Positions 60,977 to 64,000 of a DNA stretch of 64,000 bases are shown piece by piece (position 1 is the stretch's first letter; each line of letters begins with the position of its first letter). The translations under genes were made by a program, and so were the position numbers. The DNA is from Pseudomonas sputi. GTDB lineage: Bacteria; Pseudomonadota; Gammaproteobacteria; Pseudomonadales; Pseudomonadaceae. The stretch covers positions 186,001 to 250,000 of the forward strand of contig NZ_BQHI01000007.1 of the NCBI RefSeq assembly GCF_021603585.1, written 5' to 3'. Below the pieces are notes generated by a model. The model had not been told where the DNA came from and did no database searches. It saw nothing but the letters and a program-made list of their open reading frames with translations.

Positions 60977-63067
60977 TCAGCCCAGCTCCACCCGGTTACG
61001 CCCTGCGTTTTTCGCCCGGTAAAGCGCCTGATCGGCTCTTTTGAGCACCAGATCGCTGTGTTCTCCTGGCCGGAACGCTGCCAGTCCCATGGAAACCGTG
61101 ATCGTGACGCGCTCGCCCTTGAAGTGAAACGGGCAGGCTTCGATGGCGGCACGCAGGGTTTCCAGAAGCTTGGCGCCGACGGCCGGCGGAGTTGCTGGCA
61201 GCAGCAGGACAAACTCTTCACCGCCGAAACGGGCAATGAAATCATTGCCACGCATGCGTTTGCGCAGCACGGTGGCGATGATCTTCAACACTTTGTCACC
61301 GGCCAGGTGGCCGTAGTTGTCGTTGATCCGCTTGAAGTGATCAAGGTCGAGCATGGCCAGGCTCAGGGTGTTGCCGTGCTGCTGCCATTGGGCGATTTCA
61401 TGTTCGAGTCGTTCGCTCCAGGCGGCGCGGTTGGGCAGACCGGTGAGCGGATCGATCAGGGCTTTCTGGCGTTGTTCTTCGAGGTGTTCGCGATAACCCT
61501 GCGCTTCCTGCTCCATGTGCGCGACGCGCTCGGCCAGGCTTTTCAGGCGTGCGGCGACTTCCTGTTCCCGGGCGTCGCGCTGTTTCCGGTGCTGGTCCAT
61601 GGTACCGAGCAGGCCTTCGAGGTGGTTTTCCAGGACCTGCTTCAAATCATCCAGATCGGCCGCTTCCTGCACGCTGTTTTGCAGGCCGTCGACCTGTTCG
61701 CGGATCTGCGTGTCCATCGCTCGCGCCGCAGAACTGTTGTCGGCGTGGCCTTCGCTGGCGGCCTGCAAGTTGCTCTGGAACGCTTCGAGGCGCTCGTTGA
61801 GTTGCTGCAGGTAGGCTTCGAATTCGTGCTGGCCGCTGTCGGTGATGGCCAGCATCAAGGTCGCCAGATCGTCGAGGATCGGCAGCAATTCGTACCAGTT
61901 CAGGCCGTTTTTCAAGCGATCGCGCATGGCCTCGGCTTGCGGGCGATGGCGCTCCGGCAGGGTCAGGTCATCCAGCAATCCGATCAGCGTGTCTTCGATG
62001 TGTTTGGCGACCGAGCTGTAGGACGGCTCCGGCGAATCCGGCAGGGCGTAGAGAATGTCGTGCTCGGATTGCTCCGGATCGATGGCGGCCAATGCCTGGG
62101 CGATGGGCTCGGGCAGAGGCAGGCTGTCGAGGATCGCGGGCGGCGGGTTATCGCCGGGGTGGATCAACTCGTCGGGGTTGATGGTCGTGTGCACTGCCGG
62201 CGCGAAAACCGGAGGGGGCGTGAAGGCTTGGTGCTCTGGTTCCGGCTCGACGGGTTCTGGTTCGCTGGGGGCGGTGGGTGCTTCGGTGAGGATTCTGGCC
62301 GGCTCAAATGCGACCACCTCCGGCTCCGCATGGTCCTCAGGGATTGGCTCTGGAGCGTTGGATGGTTCGGCCGCGGGGGCGGCGATCGGCGCTTGGCTTA
62401 TGCTCGCAGTGGCAACCGGTTCGGCGCTTGTAACAGGCGCTTGCGGCGCTGGTGCAGCTTCATGTGTGACGGGCGCTTGCTCTGGCTGCACTGGTGGTGC
62501 GACCGCAGCGGCCTGAGCCACTGGAGCAGGCGTTTCCTCGCTGTCGCGACTGCCGAACAGACGCTGCAACAAGCCCGGGCGTCCCGGTTCCGCCGGCGTT
62601 GCCAGCTGGCTCAAGGCCTTGCCCTGCAGGCCGCTGAGTTCGCTGAGCAGCAGCGGCATCTCTCTGGCCTGACTCACCCGGCCGTCCAGTTGCTTGGCAA
62701 ATTTCTTCAGCGGCTGAGCCACATCGCGAGGCAGGGGCAGGGATTGCAACTGAGTGACCAGCGCCGTCAGTGCGGTGCTGACCTGTTCGATCCGGGTTTC
62801 CCGGCGCTGCTCGGAATCGAGCACGGCTTTTTCCAGGCGTGGCAGCAGGGCGGCGAGGCCGGCGTCCATGTCATCGGTGCGCACCACGTCGCGCATCTCT
62901 TTCATGCACTGATCGACCACGCGGTCGGTGCCTTCCGCTGCCAGGGTGCTGCGCACCAGGCCGCGGCGCAGCAGGTCGAGCCGGGCGTCCCATCGACGTT
63001 CGAGCTTTTCCTGTTGTTCGATGCTTTTGAGGTATTTCTCTTTCCAGCGTTGGGCTTCGTCGCTCAT
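60977..63067 (-). CDS. dgcP: Diguanylate cyclase DgcP
   Basis: The 696 residues have a helical N-terminal DUF-type region (about 1-170) and a long Pro/Ala/Glu-rich low-complexity linker (about 175-330). A helical coiled-coil section follows (about 350-520), then a GGDEF domain with active motif GGEEF (615-619) and the product-inhibition site RGND (606-609) five residues before it. It should make c-di-GMP from GTP. DgcP of P. savastanoi and P. aeruginosa PA5487 has this layout and sits next to the same genes. The next gene on the minus strand is the EEP hydrolase upstream, overlapping by 4 bp. Confidence 0.95.
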   Translation of the reverse strand: MSDEAQRWKEKYLKSIEQQEKLERRWDARLDLLRRGLVRSTLAAEGTDRVVDQCMKEMRDVVRTDDMDAGLAALLPRLEKAVLDSEQRRETRIEQVSTALTALVTQLQSLPLPRDVAQPLKKFAKQLDGRVSQAREMPLLLSELSGLQGKALSQLATPAEPGRPGLLQRLFGSRDSEETPAPVAQAAAVAPPVQPEQAPVTHEAAPAPQAPVTSAEPVATASISQAPIAAPAAEPSNAPEPIPEDHAEPEVVAFEPARILTEAPTAPSEPEPVEPEPEHQAFTPPPVFAPAVHTTINPDELIHPGDNPPPAILDSLPLPEPIAQALAAIDPEQSEHDILYALPDSPEPSYSSVAKHIEDTLIGLLDDLTLPERHRPQAEAMRDRLKNGLNWYELLPILDDLATLMLAITDSGQHEFEAYLQQLNERLEAFQSNLQAASEGHADNSSAARAMDTQIREQVDGLQNSVQEAADLDDLKQVLENHLEGLLGTMDQHRKQRDAREQEVAARLKSLAERVAHMEQEAQGYREHLEEQRQKALIDPLTGLPNRAAWSERLEHEIAQWQQHGNTLSLAMLDLDHFKRINDNYGHLAGDKVLKIIATVLRKRMRGNDFIARFGGEEFVLLLPATPPAVGAKLLETLRAAIEACPFHFKGERVTITVSMGLAAFRPGEHSDLVLKRADQALYRAKNAGRNRVELG

Positions 63068-63942
63068 TCAGGGGTTCCGCGAAGGGCAGTGCTCAACGCG
63101 GGCAATGCATCGGCCGTGAGCGAACCCGGCAGACGAATCTCTACCGCGACCGGCAGGTGATCGGAAATCGGCTGTGCCAGCACTTCGACCTTTTCCAGGG
63201 TCAGGGTCGGGCTGAGCAGAATATGGTCCAGGCAGCGTTGGGGGCGCCAGCTGGGGAATGTCGCTTCGAGTTGCGGGGCCAGCAGACCGAGGTCACGCAA
63301 CGGCGAGTGTTGCAGAAGATCGCTGGCGTGGGTGTTCATGTCGCCCATCAGCACCTGATGCTTGTAGCCGCCGATCAGCTCGCGGATGTAGGCCAGTTGC
63401 ATGCTGCGCACGCGAGCGCCGAGCGCCAGATGCATCATCACCACCACCAGCGCTTCCGGGCCTTCGCCAAAACGCACCAGAATTGCACCGCGCCCTTTCG
63501 GACCCGGCAGTGGGTGGTCCTCGATCGCCCACGGCCGCAGGCGACTGAGCACGCCATTGCTGTGCTGGGCCAGTCGGCCAAGGTTGCGATTGAGCTGTTG
63601 ATACCAGTAGGGGAAGGCACCGAGGTGAGCCAGGTGTTCGACTTGATTGACGTAGCCTGAACGCAGGCTGCCGCCATCGGCTTCCTGCAGGGCGACCAGA
63701 TCGAAGTCGCCGAGCAGATTGCCGATCTTTTGCAGATTGGTGGAGCGCCCGGGGTGCGGCAGCAGATGCTGCCAGCTGCGGGTGAGATAGTGCCGATAGC
63801 GCTCAGTGCTGATGCCGACCTGAATATTGAAGCTGAGCAAGCGCAGACGGCTGTCTGCGGGCAGGCCCGTCGATTCCAGGTGATGTTCGTTGACCTGCGG
63901 ATCATGCAGGCCGACGACGCGTTCGGACCCCCAGCGGCGCAT
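63064..63942 (-). CDS. Endonuclease/exonuclease/phosphatase (EEP) family protein
   Basis: A 292-residue protein with the EEP metal-dependent fold: LRLLSFNIQVG (Asn), LVALQEADGG (metal-binding Glu), VMMHLALGARVR, LMGDMNTHASD (Asp and Asn) and the terminal SDHLPVAVEI (Asp-His pair). Members cut phosphodiester bonds of nucleic acids or phospholipids. No signal peptide is seen. It precedes dgcP and overlaps it by ATGA, matching the PA5488-PA5487 order. Substrate is unknown. Confidence 0.9.
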   Translation of the reverse strand: MRRWGSERVVGLHDPQVNEHHLESTGLPADSRLRLLSFNIQVGISTERYRHYLTRSWQHLLPHPGRSTNLQKIGNLLGDFDLVALQEADGGSLRSGYVNQVEHLAHLGAFPYWYQQLNRNLGRLAQHSNGVLSRLRPWAIEDHPLPGPKGRGAILVRFGEGPEALVVVMMHLALGARVRSMQLAYIRELIGGYKHQVLMGDMNTHASDLLQHSPLRDLGLLAPQLEATFPSWRPQRCLDHILLSPTLTLEKVEVLAQPISDHLPVAVEIRLPGSLTADALPALSTALRGTPE

Positions 63943-63956
63943 GGCGATTGCCGCGC

Positions 63957-64000
63957 TTAGTTGGCAGCTGCCTTGTTGGCCGCTCGCTCTTTGGCCACCA
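63957..64000 (-). CDS. dsbA: C-terminal end of a probable DsbA (thiol:disulfide interchange protein)
   Basis: Only the last 13 codons and the TAA stop (63959-63957) are in the window, reading VAKERAANKAAAN. The frame is open to the edge. In P. aeruginosa the gene beyond the EEP hydrolase (PA5489) is dsbA, and a Lys/Ala-rich tail of this kind fits DsbA. The call rests mostly on gene order. Confidence 0.5.
   Translation of the reverse strand, partial: VAKERAANKAAAN

Noticed and set aside
61058-63160. A 700-codon plus-strand frame opposite dgcP
   Set aside because: Antisense to a recognised GGDEF protein; no homology pattern of its own.

Overview
The window is the replication-origin region of a Pseudomonas chromosome, most likely a member of the P. 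fluorescens group. The evidence is the order yidC-yidD-rnpA-rpmH / oriC / dnaA-dnaN-recF-gyrB, followed by gene blocks that match the known order of P. aeruginosa PA0005-PA0032 and PA5479-PA5489. It also carries a REP-type palindrome of the kind common in the P. fluorescens group and lies in GC-rich sequence. No rRNA, tRNA, CRISPR array, prophage or intact insertion sequence was seen.

Layout. (1) 1-2088, minus strand: membrane insertion and RNA processing (yidC 5' part, yidD, rnpA, rpmH). (2) 2089-2655: oriC, with DnaA boxes and an AT-rich block. (3) 2656-8863: dnaA-dnaN-recF-gyrB, closed by a strong terminator. (4) 8926-11350: a divergent two-component pair whose kinase looks like a CHASE2-type kinase without its sensor domain. 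(5) 11508-15918, minus: glyQ-glyS-gmhB-plsC (plsC is the hdtS position). (6) 15999-17484: tag and a lipid A acyltransferase. (7) 17536-22100, minus: def-fmt-rsmB-trkA-TPR. (8) 22270-25087: a LysM protein, dprA and tsaC. (9) 25359-30423: a five-gene accessory operon inserted between tsaC and qor, which are neighbours in P. aeruginosa. (10) 30447-34893: qor, hemF, aroE and a SulP transporter. (11) 34996-38509: choline-sulfate use (choX, betC and the LysR regulator). (12) 38514-46921: small enzymes, a CitMHS transporter, TerC, a Na/Pi cotransporter, an M16 peptidase and a DUF5924/DUF2914 protein. (13) 46977-50488: a four-gene MCE/Mla-like lipid transporter. (14) 50492-53155: a nucleoside-recognition protein and GltP. 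(15) 53852-64000: an Ivy-like inhibitor, DUF1328, algB-kinB, an EAL phosphodiesterase, an AmpDh-like amidase, the diguanylate cyclase DgcP, an EEP-family hydrolase and the end of a probable dsbA.

The most novel content is the 25.4-30.4 kb operon. It encodes an acyl-homoserine-lactone-synthase/FeeM-like acyltransferase, a heme-oxygenase-like diiron enzyme, a BtaA-like aminocarboxypropyl transferase, a PLP alpha-oxoamine synthase and a PaaK-like adenylate-forming enzyme. Four of the junctions are overlapping or tightly spaced. I do not recognise this combination; it reads as a pathway for a small fatty-acyl amino-ketone or amino-acid-derived metabolite, possibly a signal. A second surprise is the high number of perfect 9-bp DnaA boxes outside oriC: sixteen between 3.9 and 38.3 kb, five of them packed into 2.4 kb over choX-betC-lysR, and none seen after 38.4 kb.

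Starts were moved from the longest reading frame where homology, spacing or a ribosome binding site decided. Family assignments come from reading the translated sequences by eye; no database search was run.
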